In this document: piece after piece, positions 1 through 7,662 of the stretch
Layout: every line of letters begins with the position of its first letter
Position numbering within the stretch: position 1 is the stretch's first letter
NCBI GenBank assembly: GCA_039180525.1
Contig: JBCDDF010000006.1
Span: forward strand, 49,372 to 113,371
Direction: 5' to 3'
Origin: Halovulum sp039180525
GTDB lineage: Bacteria; Pseudomonadota; Alphaproteobacteria; Rhodobacterales; Rhodobacteraceae
DNA: 64,000 nucleotides
Made by a program: the position numbers and the translations under genes
Notes under the pieces: generated by a model
Database searches by the model: none
What the model saw: the letters and a program-made list of their open reading frames with translations, nothing else
What the model was told of the DNA's origin: nothing

Positions 1-684
1 GCCAGTTTCGATGCCGACCGGCTGGCCGCGCATACCGGCACGCCTTTTCAGGGCGTGGGCCGCGGCATGTTCGCGATCCTGATCGATCAGGGGCGGGGCA
101 CGGTGCCCTATCAGGGCATCACGCCGCTGGCCGGCGGGTCGCTGGCCGCCTGCGCGGAGACCTATTTCGCGCAGTCCGAACAACTGCCCACCCGGTTCAT
201 GCTGGCCATGGCGGAGGCGGCCGCCCCGGGCCAGGCCGCCGCCTGGCGGTCGGGCGGGGTCATGATCCAGCACATGCCCAAGGCGAGCCCGTTCGCGCAA
301 AGCGAAGGTTCCGGCGAGGGCGGGCTTTTGACCCGCGACGATATTCTGGGCGGCGAGGAGGCGGAGGATTGGAACCGCGCCAACCTGCTGCTCGACACCG
401 CCGAGACGACCGAATTGATCGGGCCGCATGTCTCGCCCGCAACACTGCTTTTGCGGTTGTTCCACGAAGAGGCGCCGCGGGTGTTCGACCCGCAGCCGGT
501 ATCCTTCGGCTGCACCTGCGGGCCGGAAAAGGTGGTGCAATCCATGTCGATCTATTCCGCCAAGGACATAGCGCGGATGACGACCGATGAGGGCAAAGTG
601 ACCGCCGATTGCCAGTTTTGTGGCGCGCATTACGAGTTGGATCCCGCGGAGTTGGGGTTCGAGGCGGAGGCGCGCCGATCGTGA
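1..684 (+). CDS. hslO: Hsp33 family redox-regulated molecular chaperone, 5'-truncated by the window edge
   Basis: The reading frame is open from base 1, so the N-terminal part lies outside the window and 227 C-terminal residues are visible. Two cysteines in a C-X-C pair (visible residues 171 and 173) and a C-X2-C pair (204 and 207), about 30 residues apart, form the zinc-binding redox switch of Hsp33. In this family oxidation releases zinc, unfolds the linker and activates ATP-independent holdase activity in the cytoplasm. The protein ends about 20 residues after the last cysteine, as expected. In many Rhodobacteraceae, from general knowledge, this gene is followed directly by a CoA pyrophosphatase and cca; here about 2.3 kb intervene. 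Confidence 0.93.
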   Translation, partial: ASFDADRLAAHTGTPFQGVGRGMFAILIDQGRGTVPYQGITPLAGGSLAACAETYFAQSEQLPTRFMLAMAEAAAPGQAAAWRSGGVMIQHMPKASPFAQSEGSGEGGLLTRDDILGGEEAEDWNRANLLLDTAETTELIGPHVSPATLLLRLFHEEAPRVFDPQPVSFGCTCGPEKVVQSMSIYSAKDIARMTTDEGKVTADCQFCGAHYELDPAELGFEAEARRS

Positions 685-1047
685 AGATGCGCCGAAGGCC
701 GGGGGATTTCGGCCCTCGGGCGATCGGGCCGAAGCGTGCCCGCCGCGTTGCGGCAGGTGCCCGTTTCGGGCCCGACCCGACCGACGCAGCGCCGTGTCCT
801 GGGATCCGGCGGTCTACGCCAGGCAAAGAGGTACCAAGATCCGAACGGGTTTCGCCGGCGTGTTCGGCCCATGGTTTTCCGACGGTGGTGTTCGAGTGGT
901 CCGGCGTGGCTTAGACGATGGGCACGGGCCTACCGCTTCTGGCCCAAACTCTGTTTCTGGTTCGGGAGAAGGAACTTGCCTTCGCCGCGCCGACCAGGAT
1001 GGCCAGATTTCCTGTTGCGATGCACTTGGTACCCATCACCGGTCAGT
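685..1047. other. Gap between hslO and the MFS gene, no gene supported
   Basis: About 360 bases lie between the stop of hslO and the 3' end of a convergent MFS gene. Short ORFs run through on both strands, but their translations are arginine- and proline-rich shadow-like sequence with no recognisable motif. No clear terminator with a T-tract was found. The stretch is the left part of the segment that separates hslO from the nudL-like gene. Confidence 0.5.
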
Positions 1048-2250
1048 TCATGTCGTCGCGTTCGAGCCCCGCCCGAACCAAATCAGCGCGAGCAACGTGG
1101 CGCCGACAATGGGTAGCGACGCAAGCGTGAGCGTTACCCAGCCGAAGCCCGCAACGAGAGCGCCCGAGGCGAAGGCGGCCGTGGCGGAGGCCAGGGCAAT
1201 GCTCGTGTCGTTGATACCCTGCACCGCTGCGCGCTCTTGCGGGGCAAGAGCATCGGCGAGCATGCTGGTTGCACCGATAAAGCCGAAGTTCCAGCCGACG
1301 CCGAGCACGATCAGCGAGACATAGAAGTGCGGCAGCGTCAGCCCAGACGCCGCAATGAGCGCCGCGACCGCCAGAAGGGCGAGCCCGACATAGACGATGG
1401 CGGAGGCTCCGAACCGTTGTATGAGAAAGCCGGTCACAAAACTCGGCGCGAACATGGCCAACACGTGCCAGCCGACAACTTGCGCGCCCGTCGTTGCGTC
1501 GAACCCGCAGCCCACCATCACAATGGGCGTGGGCACCATCAGAAGGACCATAACCCCTTGCGAGATCGCACCCGCAAAGATCGCCAGTGCGACGGCCCGG
1601 CGGCGCAGCACGGCAAGGACATCCAGCTTGGCGGCCGTCCCTTCGACAGGCATGGGCGCTGCCCCCAATCCGCGCAGGAACAGCAGCGGAAAGACACCGA
1701 GCATGGCCAGGCCGATGATCGCGCCATAGGCTCCGGCCAAGGGGATCGGTACCAGCGCATCCTTGGTCCGCGCGAAGACCTCTGGTCCGACCACGGCGGC
1801 GATGAGGCCCGAAGTCAGCATCAACGAAATCGCGACCGACCGCCACCGATCTGGCACGACCTCGGCGGCGGCGAAGCGAAAGAACTGGAAGCAGGCGAGC
1901 GCCGCCCCAAGCATGAAGTGCCCGGTCAGCAGCATGACAAAACTGCCCTGCAGTACTGCCCATAGCCCCATCCCACCGCCCGCGGCGGCGAACAGAGCCC
2001 CGACGACAAAGCCAGCCCGCCGTCCAAAGCGTCCCATGAAAAGCGAGAACGGAGCGGCGGCGAAGAGCCCGGCCAGCGTCGAGACAGCGGTGGGCAGCGT
2101 CGCCAGCCCCTCTGCCGGCGCGAGCATAAGGCCCGCGAGACCGCCGAGCACGATCATCATTGGAAGCGCGGTCCCCAGGATCGCGTTGGCGCCAAGCAGC
2201 AGCGCGAAATTGGCGAACCCTGCCGGTTCAATCTGATCGGCGGTCGTCAT
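1048..2250 (-). CDS. MFS transporter (putative multidrug or small-molecule efflux)
   Basis: This 400-residue protein is rich in alanine, leucine, glycine and valine and alternates hydrophobic segments with short loops, consistent with the twelve-helix major facilitator fold. The loop after helix 2 reads MGRFGRRAG, the usual MFS signature between helices 2 and 3. The start at 2250 has a GAAGGG ribosome-binding sequence upstream on the minus strand. It would be an inner-membrane secondary transporter; the substrate cannot be inferred. It sits next to an IS3-family remnant and apart from any operon, which suggests it came in with the insertion between hslO and the nudL-like gene. Confidence 0.85.
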   Translation of the reverse strand: MTTADQIEPAGFANFALLLGANAILGTALPMMIVLGGLAGLMLAPAEGLATLPTAVSTLAGLFAAAPFSLFMGRFGRRAGFVVGALFAAAGGGMGLWAVLQGSFVMLLTGHFMLGAALACFQFFRFAAAEVVPDRWRSVAISLMLTSGLIAAVVGPEVFARTKDALVPIPLAGAYGAIIGLAMLGVFPLLFLRGLGAAPMPVEGTAAKLDVLAVLRRRAVALAIFAGAISQGVMVLLMVPTPIVMVGCGFDATTGAQVVGWHVLAMFAPSFVTGFLIQRFGASAIVYVGLALLAVAALIAASGLTLPHFYVSLIVLGVGWNFGFIGATSMLADALAPQERAAVQGINDTSIALASATAAFASGALVAGFGWVTLTLASLPIVGATLLALIWFGRGSNATT

Positions 2251-2971
2251 CGCGTGGTCCCTTCGCTATGCCCACGGGTGTCCGTCGGGGGTGGTTGTTG
2301 AACCACACGCGGCTTGAGTTAAGCGGGAGCTCGGCTCATCTGATCGGTCTGAGATGCGTTTGGTTTCCCCAACGCCCAACGGGTTCAGATTCTGCTGCCT
2401 GACTTCGAAGTCAACGGGTGACAGCGGGCCAGACCGGCGGATCTGCCAGCCAGTCGGCCGCGATCGGTGCCAAGGCATCCATGTCAGGCAATGGAAATTG
2501 CCATGACAATGCCGTCGTCAACACGTTCTTCAGGACAATCAAATCGGAACTTATCTGGCGCACTGCCTTTCAGACACGACGGCAAGCACATTAGGAAATC
2601 GCTCAGTATATCGACAGCTTCTACAACCCCGTCAGGCGACATTCAGCCTGCGGCTATGACAGCCCGATCCGGTATGAGATGATGTCATAACGAAACCAAG
2701 CTCTCCACTTTTTCGAAGCATGTCCAAACATCGATGTTGCTTATCGCCAAATGCTATGCGGCCCGAAAACCTTACTCAACGGTGTGGCACTCCGGGGACA
2801 TCCTTCGCGCCTAAGGTAGGCCGCTTCTGGCAACGTTTCGAAATGGCCTGACATGCCCCCTGGATGGGGTTCGGGGAAGCCGGTCGCCGCGCCACGAACC
2901 TTTGACGTTCGACACCGCCCCCGCCGCCGACTGCCCTTGCACCGGGCCGGGCGGCGGCGCATCCTCCGGCG
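2251..2971. other. Gap around the IS remnant, no intact gene
   Basis: Apart from the IS3-family fragment in its middle this stretch carries no supported gene. Bases 2251-2465 hold the promoter side of the MFS gene and 2691-2971 the leader of the nudL-like gene. The middle is visibly less GC-rich than the surrounding genes. I could not identify matching terminal inverted repeats or a target duplication for the element. Confidence 0.5.
2466..2690 (+). pseudogene. IS3-family transposase (OrfB/InsF type) C-terminal remnant with internal stop
   Basis: Reading on from 2481 gives MSGNGNCHDNAVVNTFF, then SELIWRTAFQTRRQA, an in-frame TAG at 2592-2594, and finally IAQYIDSFYNPVRRHSACGY before a TAA at 2688-2690. 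This is the end of the DDE integrase domain of IS3-family OrfB: the DNA-(A/V)-V-(E)-(T/S)-F-F block that normally carries the catalytic glutamate, and the FYN-RRHS block. Here the expected glutamate after AVV is asparagine and an amber codon breaks the frame, so the copy is dead. The rest of OrfB and all of OrfA are missing. Confidence 0.85.
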
Positions 2972-3574
2972 ATGACATTCCACCGCCAGACCTTGGATCG
3001 GCTGAGCCGCGCGCTGACGGCGGCGCCGGCGCGGTCTTCTGATTTCGACCTGTCCGCTGCCGGTGGGGGCGCCGTGCCGCTGCGCCCGGCCGCCGTTCTG
3101 GTGCCGCTGATCGATCGGCCGCAGGGGCTGTCGGTGCTGCTGACCCGTCGCTCGCCCACGCTTCGGCACCATCCCGGGCAGATAGCGTTTCCCGGTGGCA
3201 AGCAGGACGCGGGCGACCGCGATCTTTGGGCCACGGCCCTGCGTGAGGCGGACGAGGAGGTCGGGCTCGACCCGACCAGCGTCGCACCTATGGGCCGGCT
3301 CGACCGGCACGAAACCGTCACGCGGTTCGATGTGGAGCCGCATGTCGGCCTGATTCCCGCCGACGCACCGCTGCGGATCGATCGGCGTGAGGTCGCCGAA
3401 GCCTTTGAAGTGCCGCTGGAGGCGGTGCTCGACGCCGGCCGCTATCAGGTTCACAGCCGGCTCTGGCAGGGACGGGAGCGCCGGTATTATGCCGTGCCAT
3501 ACGGCCCCTATTATATCTGGGGCGCGACCGCGCGCATTCTGAAAGGCCTGGCCGACCGGGTTGCGCGGGTGTGA
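2972..3574 (+). CDS. nudL: NUDIX hydrolase, CoA pyrophosphatase type
   Basis: The 200-residue protein has a Nudix box at residues 75-99 (GGKQDAGD followed by ALREADEEVGL), with aspartate in place of the first glutamate as is common in the CoA-pyrophosphatase branch. The upstream stretch RRSPTLRHHPGQIAFPGG matches the UPF0035 signature of that subfamily. Family members cleave CoA and derivatives to phosphopantetheine and 3',5'-ADP in the cytoplasm. The stop overlaps the GTG start of cca by four bases (GTGA), so the two are probably translationally coupled. Confidence 0.9.
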   Translation: MTFHRQTLDRLSRALTAAPARSSDFDLSAAGGGAVPLRPAAVLVPLIDRPQGLSVLLTRRSPTLRHHPGQIAFPGGKQDAGDRDLWATALREADEEVGLDPTSVAPMGRLDRHETVTRFDVEPHVGLIPADAPLRIDRREVAEAFEVPLEAVLDAGRYQVHSRLWQGRERRYYAVPYGPYYIWGATARILKGLADRVARV

Positions 3575-4740
3575 CGCGGATCACGGCCGATTGGATCGGC
3601 GCCCCCGGGTCGCAAGCGATCCTGGATCTGCTCACAAGGGGCGGGCATCAGGGCTGGTTCGTGGGCGGCTGCGTGCGCGACGGGCTGCTGGGCCGGCCGG
3701 TCAGCGATATTGACGTTGCCACCGATGCTAGGCCGCAGCGGGTGATGGCGCTGGCCGCCGACGCCGGCCTGCGCGCGCTGCCCACGGGGGTCGACCACGG
3801 CACGGTCACGGTGATCTCGGGCACGCCCCACGAAGTGACGACGTTCCGCCGCGATGTCGCGACCGATGGGCGTCGGGCGGTGGTGGCGTTTTCGACCGAT
3901 ATCCGCGACGACGCCGCGCGGCGCGATTTCACCGTGAACGCGCTTTACGCCGATGCCGGCGGGCAGGTCGCCGATCCCCTGGGCACCGGTCTGGCCGATC
4001 TGCACGCGCGCCGCATCCGGTTCATCGGCGACGCGGCCGATCGCCTGGCCGAAGACACGCTGCGGCTGCTTAGGTTCTTCCGCTTTACCGCCGCCTATGG
4101 CGACCCGGAGCTTGGAGTTGATGCGCCCGGCCTGGCGGCTGCAGCCGGGGCGGTGGGCCGACTTGCCGCGCTCAGCCGTGAACGGGTGGGGGCAGAGATG
4201 CGGCGGTTGCTCGACATCGCGGACCCGTTCGCCGTGCTGGACGCGATGGCAGAGATCGGCGCACTGGCGGCCGTGCTGCCCGGCGCTGTGCCCGGCCCCT
4301 TGCCGGCGTTGCTGGCGCTGGAACGGCGCTGGCATGTGCCGCCGCGTTGGCTGCGTCGTCTGGCGGCGCTGTGGCCAGACGACGCCAGCGCCGCGCTGCG
4401 TCTGTCGCGGGCGGAGGCGCGAGATCTGGCGGCAATGCTGGCCGGGGTCCGGGACCGCATACTGCCGCACGAAATCGCTCAGGCGCAGGGCACCGCGATT
4501 GCCGAGGACGTGGCGCTGCTGACAGCCGCGCGGGGCGCCGACCTTCCGGCGAACTGGCAAGAAGCGATCGCGGCGGCAGCGGCGGCGGTGTTTCCGGTGT
4601 CGGCCCAGGACTTGCTGCCGCGCTATGGTCAGGGGCCGGAACTGGGTGCCGCGCTGGCAGATCTGCGCCGCGCCTGGATCGACAGCCGCTTCGCGCTTGA
4701 CCGGGCGGCCCTGCTGAGGCTGGACGCGGGCGAGCGCTGA
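3571..4740 (+). CDS. cca: CCA tRNA nucleotidyltransferase
   Basis: This 389-residue enzyme adds or repairs the 3' CCA end of tRNAs. The nucleotidyltransferase head shows FVGGCVRDGLLGRPVSDIDV at about residues 30-49, with the two metal-binding aspartates in DID. This is followed by the HGTVTV strand, RRDFTVNALY and the RFIGDAADRLAEDTLRLLRF neck block, all typical of class II enzymes. The C-terminal half is alanine/leucine-rich and helical. The start is GTG at 3571, overlapping the previous stop by four bases, and the stop TGA overlaps the ATG of the next gene by one base. Confidence 0.93.
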   Translation: MTRITADWIGAPGSQAILDLLTRGGHQGWFVGGCVRDGLLGRPVSDIDVATDARPQRVMALAADAGLRALPTGVDHGTVTVISGTPHEVTTFRRDVATDGRRAVVAFSTDIRDDAARRDFTVNALYADAGGQVADPLGTGLADLHARRIRFIGDAADRLAEDTLRLLRFFRFTAAYGDPELGVDAPGLAAAAGAVGRLAALSRERVGAEMRRLLDIADPFAVLDAMAEIGALAAVLPGAVPGPLPALLALERRWHVPPRWLRRLAALWPDDASAALRLSRAEARDLAAMLAGVRDRILPHEIAQAQGTAIAEDVALLTAARGADLPANWQEAIAAAAAAVFPVSAQDLLPRYGQGPELGAALADLRRAWIDSRFALDRAALLRLDAGER

Positions 4741-5318
4741 TGGATCTACTCTATGCTTTCGTGTTTCTCGGCCTGTTCTCGCCCGGGCCCAATGTGATCA
4801 TGCTGATCGCCTCGGGGGCGCGGTTCGGCTTCTCGGCGACGCTGCCGCATATCCTTGGCGTGGCGGTGGGGGTTGGCGTGACCGCGGGCTTGAGCGGGCT
4901 GGGTCTGGCGCAGATTTTGCAGACCGCCCCGGCGCTGGAGCTGGCGCTGCGCGGATTGGCGGCGCTGTGGATCCTCTATCTGGCCTGGCGGCTTTTCGTA
5001 AGTACCCGCATGGGCCGCGTCGACGGCGACGCGCGGCCGTTCCGCTTTTGGCAGGCGGTGCTGTTCCAATGGGTCAACCCCAAGGTCTGGGCCATCGCCA
5101 TGGCGGCCGCAGCGGGGTTTTCCGGCGGCGGCGGTCCGTTGGCAGAGGGCCTGCGCCTGGCTGCGGCCTTTTCCGGGATCAACCTTTTCGTTTGCCTGTT
5201 CTGGACCGCCGCGGGCCACAACCTGACCCGGTTTCTGCGGCAGGAGGCGATCTGGCGCGGGTTCATGACGGTGATGGCCGCCGCCCTTGCCGGATCCGCG
5301 GCGTTCGTCTTTTTGTGA
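4740..5318 (+). CDS. LysE/RhtB family amino-acid exporter
   Basis: The 192-residue membrane protein starts inside the stop codon of cca (TGATG). Its first helix carries the LysE/RhtB signature FSPGPNVIMLIASGARFG, and about six hydrophobic segments follow. The motif WVNPKVWAIAMAAAAGF is the second conserved block of the family. Members export amino acids or related small molecules across the inner membrane; the substrate here is unknown. Coupling to cca points to co-transcription rather than to a shared function. Confidence 0.88.
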   Translation: MDLLYAFVFLGLFSPGPNVIMLIASGARFGFSATLPHILGVAVGVGVTAGLSGLGLAQILQTAPALELALRGLAALWILYLAWRLFVSTRMGRVDGDARPFRFWQAVLFQWVNPKVWAIAMAAAAGFSGGGGPLAEGLRLAAAFSGINLFVCLFWTAAGHNLTRFLRQEAIWRGFMTVMAAALAGSAAFVFL

Positions 5319-5357
5319 CGTGGACATTGTCCGAATCGGCGCGCTGTGAGACTGTGT

Positions 5358-5372
5358 GAACATAAGGTGAAC
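5358..5372 (+). promoter_or_regulatory. SOS-box-like direct repeat GAAC-N7-GAAC
   Basis: GAAC at 5358-5361 and again at 5369-5372 are separated by seven bases (ATAAGGT). Read on the other strand this is GTTC-N7-GTTC, the LexA-binding direct repeat known in alphaproteobacteria. It lies 13 bases before the ATG of the NTF2-like gene, between it and its SD-like GGGGGA, where a bound repressor could block transcription. A spacing match of two 4-mers can arise by chance. Confidence 0.4.
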
Positions 5373-5385
5373 AAGTGGGGGAAAA

Positions 5386-5766
5386 ATGTCCACCGATACA
5401 CTCAAGACGGTTGCGAATACGTTGGCCGATTACTGCAGGACCGACAAAGAGGAACAGGGTCTGTCCGAGCTTTACGCCTCGGACGCCGTGTCCGTGGAAG
5501 CCACCGAAGGCCCATCCGGCGACCGCGTCGCGACCGGGTTGGAGGCGATCCGCGGCAAGCACCAGTGGTGGGCCGACAATTTCGAAGTGCATGCCGCGGG
5601 TGTCGACGGCCCGTTTCTGCATGGCGACGACCGGTTCTCGCTGATCTTCGATATCGATGCGACGCATAAGCAAAGTGGCCAGCGCCAGGCCATGAAGGAG
5701 GTCGCGGTGTATTCGTTGAACGACGCGGGCAAGATCGCGCGCGAGGAGTTCTTCTACACGATGTGA
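5386..5766 (+). CDS. NTF2/SnoaL-like domain protein
   Basis: The 126-residue protein has the pattern of an NTF2-like (SnoaL) cone fold: an N-terminal helix (LADYCRTDKEEQGLSELY), a strand with DAVSVEA, the helix GLEAIRGKHQWWADNF, and C-terminal strands ending VAVYSLNDAGKIAREEFFY. Many family members are stand-alone ligand-binding or isomerase domains, and no specific activity can be assigned. The ATG is preceded by GTGGGGGAAAA. It is transcribed alone, convergent with soxR, and has a possible LexA box just upstream, so a stress link is an inference. Confidence 0.78.
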   Translation: MSTDTLKTVANTLADYCRTDKEEQGLSELYASDAVSVEATEGPSGDRVATGLEAIRGKHQWWADNFEVHAAGVDGPFLHGDDRFSLIFDIDATHKQSGQRQAMKEVAVYSLNDAGKIAREEFFYTM

Positions 5767-5776
5767 GGCTCGCCGG

Positions 5777-6223
5777 CTAAGGATCCAACAGCCGCGCACC
5801 GCTGCCTTCGTCGGCCAGGCGGTCCTTGGGATTGTAGAGCGGGCAGTTGTCGACCGACAGACAGCCGCAGCCGATGCAGTGGTCCAGTTGGTCGCGCAAT
5901 TGCGTCATCTGGTGAATGCGGTCGGTCAGCGTCTCACGCCAGCTTTGCGACATGCGCGCCCAATCCTTTGCATTGGGCGTGCGGTCCTGGGGCAATGTGG
6001 CCAGCGCCGCGCCGATCTGGTCCAGCGGCAACCCTAGTTTCTGCGCCGCGCGCACGATGGCGACGCGGCGCAGCATCGCTCGGTCGTAACGGCGGTGATT
6101 GGCGGATGTGCGCCAACCCCGGATGAGGCCCAGCGACTCGTAGTAGTGGACGGTCGAAACCGGCACCCCGGCCCGGGCGGCAAAGGCACCGACGCTCAGA
6201 TCGCTGGGGCGGGAACGGCGCAT
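5777..6223 (-). CDS. soxR: Redox-sensitive MerR-family activator SoxR
   Basis: The 148-residue protein starts with a winged-helix DNA-binding domain (VGAFAARAGVPVSTVHYYES, residues 11-30), followed by the MerR dimerisation helix. Cysteines at 116, 119, 121 and 127 give C-X2-C-X-C-X5-C, the ligand set of the SoxR [2Fe-2S] cluster that senses redox-cycling compounds. Length matches SoxR. A perfect sox box lies 38 bases upstream of the start, between it and a divergent small ORF. In non-enteric bacteria SoxR usually controls a few efflux or redox genes directly instead of SoxS. Confidence 0.95.
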   Translation of the reverse strand: MRRSRPSDLSVGAFAARAGVPVSTVHYYESLGLIRGWRTSANHRRYDRAMLRRVAIVRAAQKLGLPLDQIGAALATLPQDRTPNAKDWARMSQSWRETLTDRIHQMTQLRDQLDHCIGCGCLSVDNCPLYNPKDRLADEGSGARLLDP

Positions 6224-6256
6224 TGTCGGCCTTTGACTGGTCTTCGTTGAACGGTA

Positions 6257-6287
6257 TTGACCTCAAGTGGGCTTGAGGTTGCAAGTT
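6257..6287. promoter_or_regulatory. SoxR operator with divergent promoter
   Basis: CCTCAAGTGGGCTTGAGG at 6261-6278 is a perfect 7-bp inverted repeat around a 4-base centre and matches the canonical SoxR box. On the plus strand TTGACC (6257-6262) sits 19 bases from CAAGTT (6282-6287); on the minus strand TTGCAA (6284-6279) sits 19 bases from CAATAC. The 19-base spacer is the hallmark of MerR-family promoters that are underwound by the activator. Both -10 elements are weak, fitting dependence on SoxR. Confidence 0.88.
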
Positions 6288-6321
6288 TACGGCAATTGCG
6301 ATTCGCGACAAGGAGGATGTC

Positions 6322-6486
6322 ATGCACAATGCTGAACTATTCCTCGGCCTGCGCCGCTGGCTTGGCTGCTGGATCTGCGGGTATCTGGCCCGCCGCGCCT
6401 GGCCACGCAGCCTGTCGGCGGCCGACCACCGCCGTGCCGGCGGCCGCCTGATGGCCGGCGGTGCGTGCATGCCCGAAGTCGGCTAG
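6322..6486 (+). CDS. Small 54-residue protein directly downstream of the sox box
   Basis: An ATG at 6322 follows a near-perfect Shine-Dalgarno sequence (AAGGAGG, 6310-6316) with five bases spacing. The frame runs for 54 codons to TAG. The product begins MHNAELFLGLRRWLGCWICG and is rich in arginine, tryptophan and cysteine, with a C-X2-C pair at residues 16 and 19. I do not recognise a family. The strong ribosome-binding site and the sox box about 44 bases upstream suggest a SoxR-regulated gene. It could be a small effector or the leader of nothing else, as the next gene is convergent hemF. Confidence 0.6.
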   Translation: MHNAELFLGLRRWLGCWICGYLARRAWPRSLSAADHRRAGGRLMAGGACMPEVG

Positions 6487-6488
6487 AG

Positions 6489-6509
6489 GTCCCGGGTCAG
6501 GCCCGGGAC
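6489..6509. terminator. Palindrome GTCCCGGG-N5-CCCGGGAC, candidate bidirectional terminator
   Basis: Eight-base perfect arms (6489-6496 and 6502-6509) enclose five bases directly after the stop of the 54-residue ORF and before the 3' end of convergent hemF. There is no T-tract. A close relative of the same palindrome is found at 53691-53711, so it may be a dispersed repeat rather than a simple terminator. Confidence 0.5.
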
Positions 6510-6522
6510 GCGCCCCGCCCGG

Positions 6523-7422
6523 TCAGGGCCATTTCGCCACCGGCGGCAGCGACATCAGCACCGCCTCCGGGTTATGGCCGGTTTGCAGCCCGAACTGCGT
6601 ACCGCGGTCGTAGACCAGGTTGAATTCGGCGTAGCGCCCACGTTTGACCAACTGCCAATCGCGATCGGCCTCGGTCCAGGGTTCTTTAAGCCGCCGCTCG
6701 GTCACCGGGACAAAGGCGTCGATGAAGGCGCGGCCGACATCCTGGGTAAAGGCGAAGTCCGACTCCCAATCGCCGGTGTTCAGATCGTCGTAGAAAATTC
6801 CTCCAACCCCGCGGGGCTCCTGCCAATGCTTGATCATGAAGTACTCGTCCGCCCACGCCTTGAACCGCGGGTAATAGCCAGGGTCGTGCCGGTCGCAGGC
6901 GGCCTGCAGCGCGGCGTGGAAATGGGCGGTGTCCTCGGCCACCTCCACCATCGGGTTCAGATCCGACCCGCCGCCGAACCACCAGGCGCCCGGGGTCCAG
7001 AACATCCGCGTGTTCATGTGCACCGCCGGGGTCTTGGGCGAACGCATATGCGCCACCAGGCTGATGCCCGACGCCCAGAACCGGGGGTCTTCCTCCAGCC
7101 CCGGGATCTCCTTGCGCGCGGTCAGGCTTTTCTGCGCCTGCGCGCCCAATTGCCCATAAACGGTGGAGATGTTCACGCCGACCTTCTCGAACACGCGGCC
7201 GTCGCGCATGACCGACATCACCCCGCCACCGGCATCGCCGCCGCCCGCGCCTTCGCGGTGGGTTTCCTTGCGCGAAAACCGGCCGGCGGGCAGATCGGCA
7301 TGCGGGCCCCAATCCTGCGCATCCTCCAGCCCCTCGAAGGCGGCGCAGATCATGTCGCGCAACTCGGTGAACCAAGCGCTGGCGCGGGCCTTTCGATCGT
7401 CGAACACATCTTGCACGGTCAT
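6523..7422 (-). CDS. hemF: Oxygen-dependent coproporphyrinogen III oxidase
   Basis: The 299-residue enzyme converts coproporphyrinogen III to protoporphyrinogen IX with O2 in haem and chlorophyll synthesis. The family signature is clear: FSRKETHREGAGGG near residue 49, VGVNISTVYG, and the central block FWTPGAWWFGGGSDLNPM, plus GVGGIFYDDLNTGDW and the C-terminal RYAEFNLVYDRGTQFGLQTG. Length is standard for the aerobic enzyme. It is monocistronic and leftward. Upstream there is an inverted repeat at 7478-7497 that may control it. Confidence 0.95.
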   Translation of the reverse strand: MTVQDVFDDRKARASAWFTELRDMICAAFEGLEDAQDWGPHADLPAGRFSRKETHREGAGGGDAGGGVMSVMRDGRVFEKVGVNISTVYGQLGAQAQKSLTARKEIPGLEEDPRFWASGISLVAHMRSPKTPAVHMNTRMFWTPGAWWFGGGSDLNPMVEVAEDTAHFHAALQAACDRHDPGYYPRFKAWADEYFMIKHWQEPRGVGGIFYDDLNTGDWESDFAFTQDVGRAFIDAFVPVTERRLKEPWTEADRDWQLVKRGRYAEFNLVYDRGTQFGLQTGHNPEAVLMSLPPVAKWP

Positions 7423-7477
7423 CGTAGCGGACCCTCACCTGTCAGAAATTTCCGACGCATAGACTATCAAAGAAAAA

Positions 7478-7497
7478 GGACAAATGTCCGGCTGACA
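7478..7497. promoter_or_regulatory. Overlapping inverted repeats upstream of hemF
   Basis: GGACA-AA-TGTCC (7478-7489) overlaps TGTC-CGGCT-GACA (7485-7497). On the minus strand the first repeat contains TTGTCC, which could serve as a -35 element for hemF, with TATGCG 16 bases on as a poor -10. The arrangement looks like a binding site for a dimeric regulator, but it matches neither the FNR half-site (TTGAT) nor TGT-N12-ACA. Confidence 0.35.
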
Positions 7498-7662
7498 ATT
7501 TGGCGCGGATGGTGTAGACGTCCGGGGACTCATGACGGAGGGGTTTGGATGCGATTCTTGAAGGACTGGCCATCTAGCTGATCGGCGCGTCCTCGGGGCC
7601 CGTCGGGCACCCAAAGGCATCCTCCCCTTTTTTCAACTCTCGCGCCCATAGGAGCGCCCGTC

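Noticed and set aside
2300..2450. tRNA-like or integrase attachment site near the IS remnant
   Set aside because: A sequence resembling a T-loop (GGTTCAGATT) was seen, but no cloverleaf arms could be folded around it.
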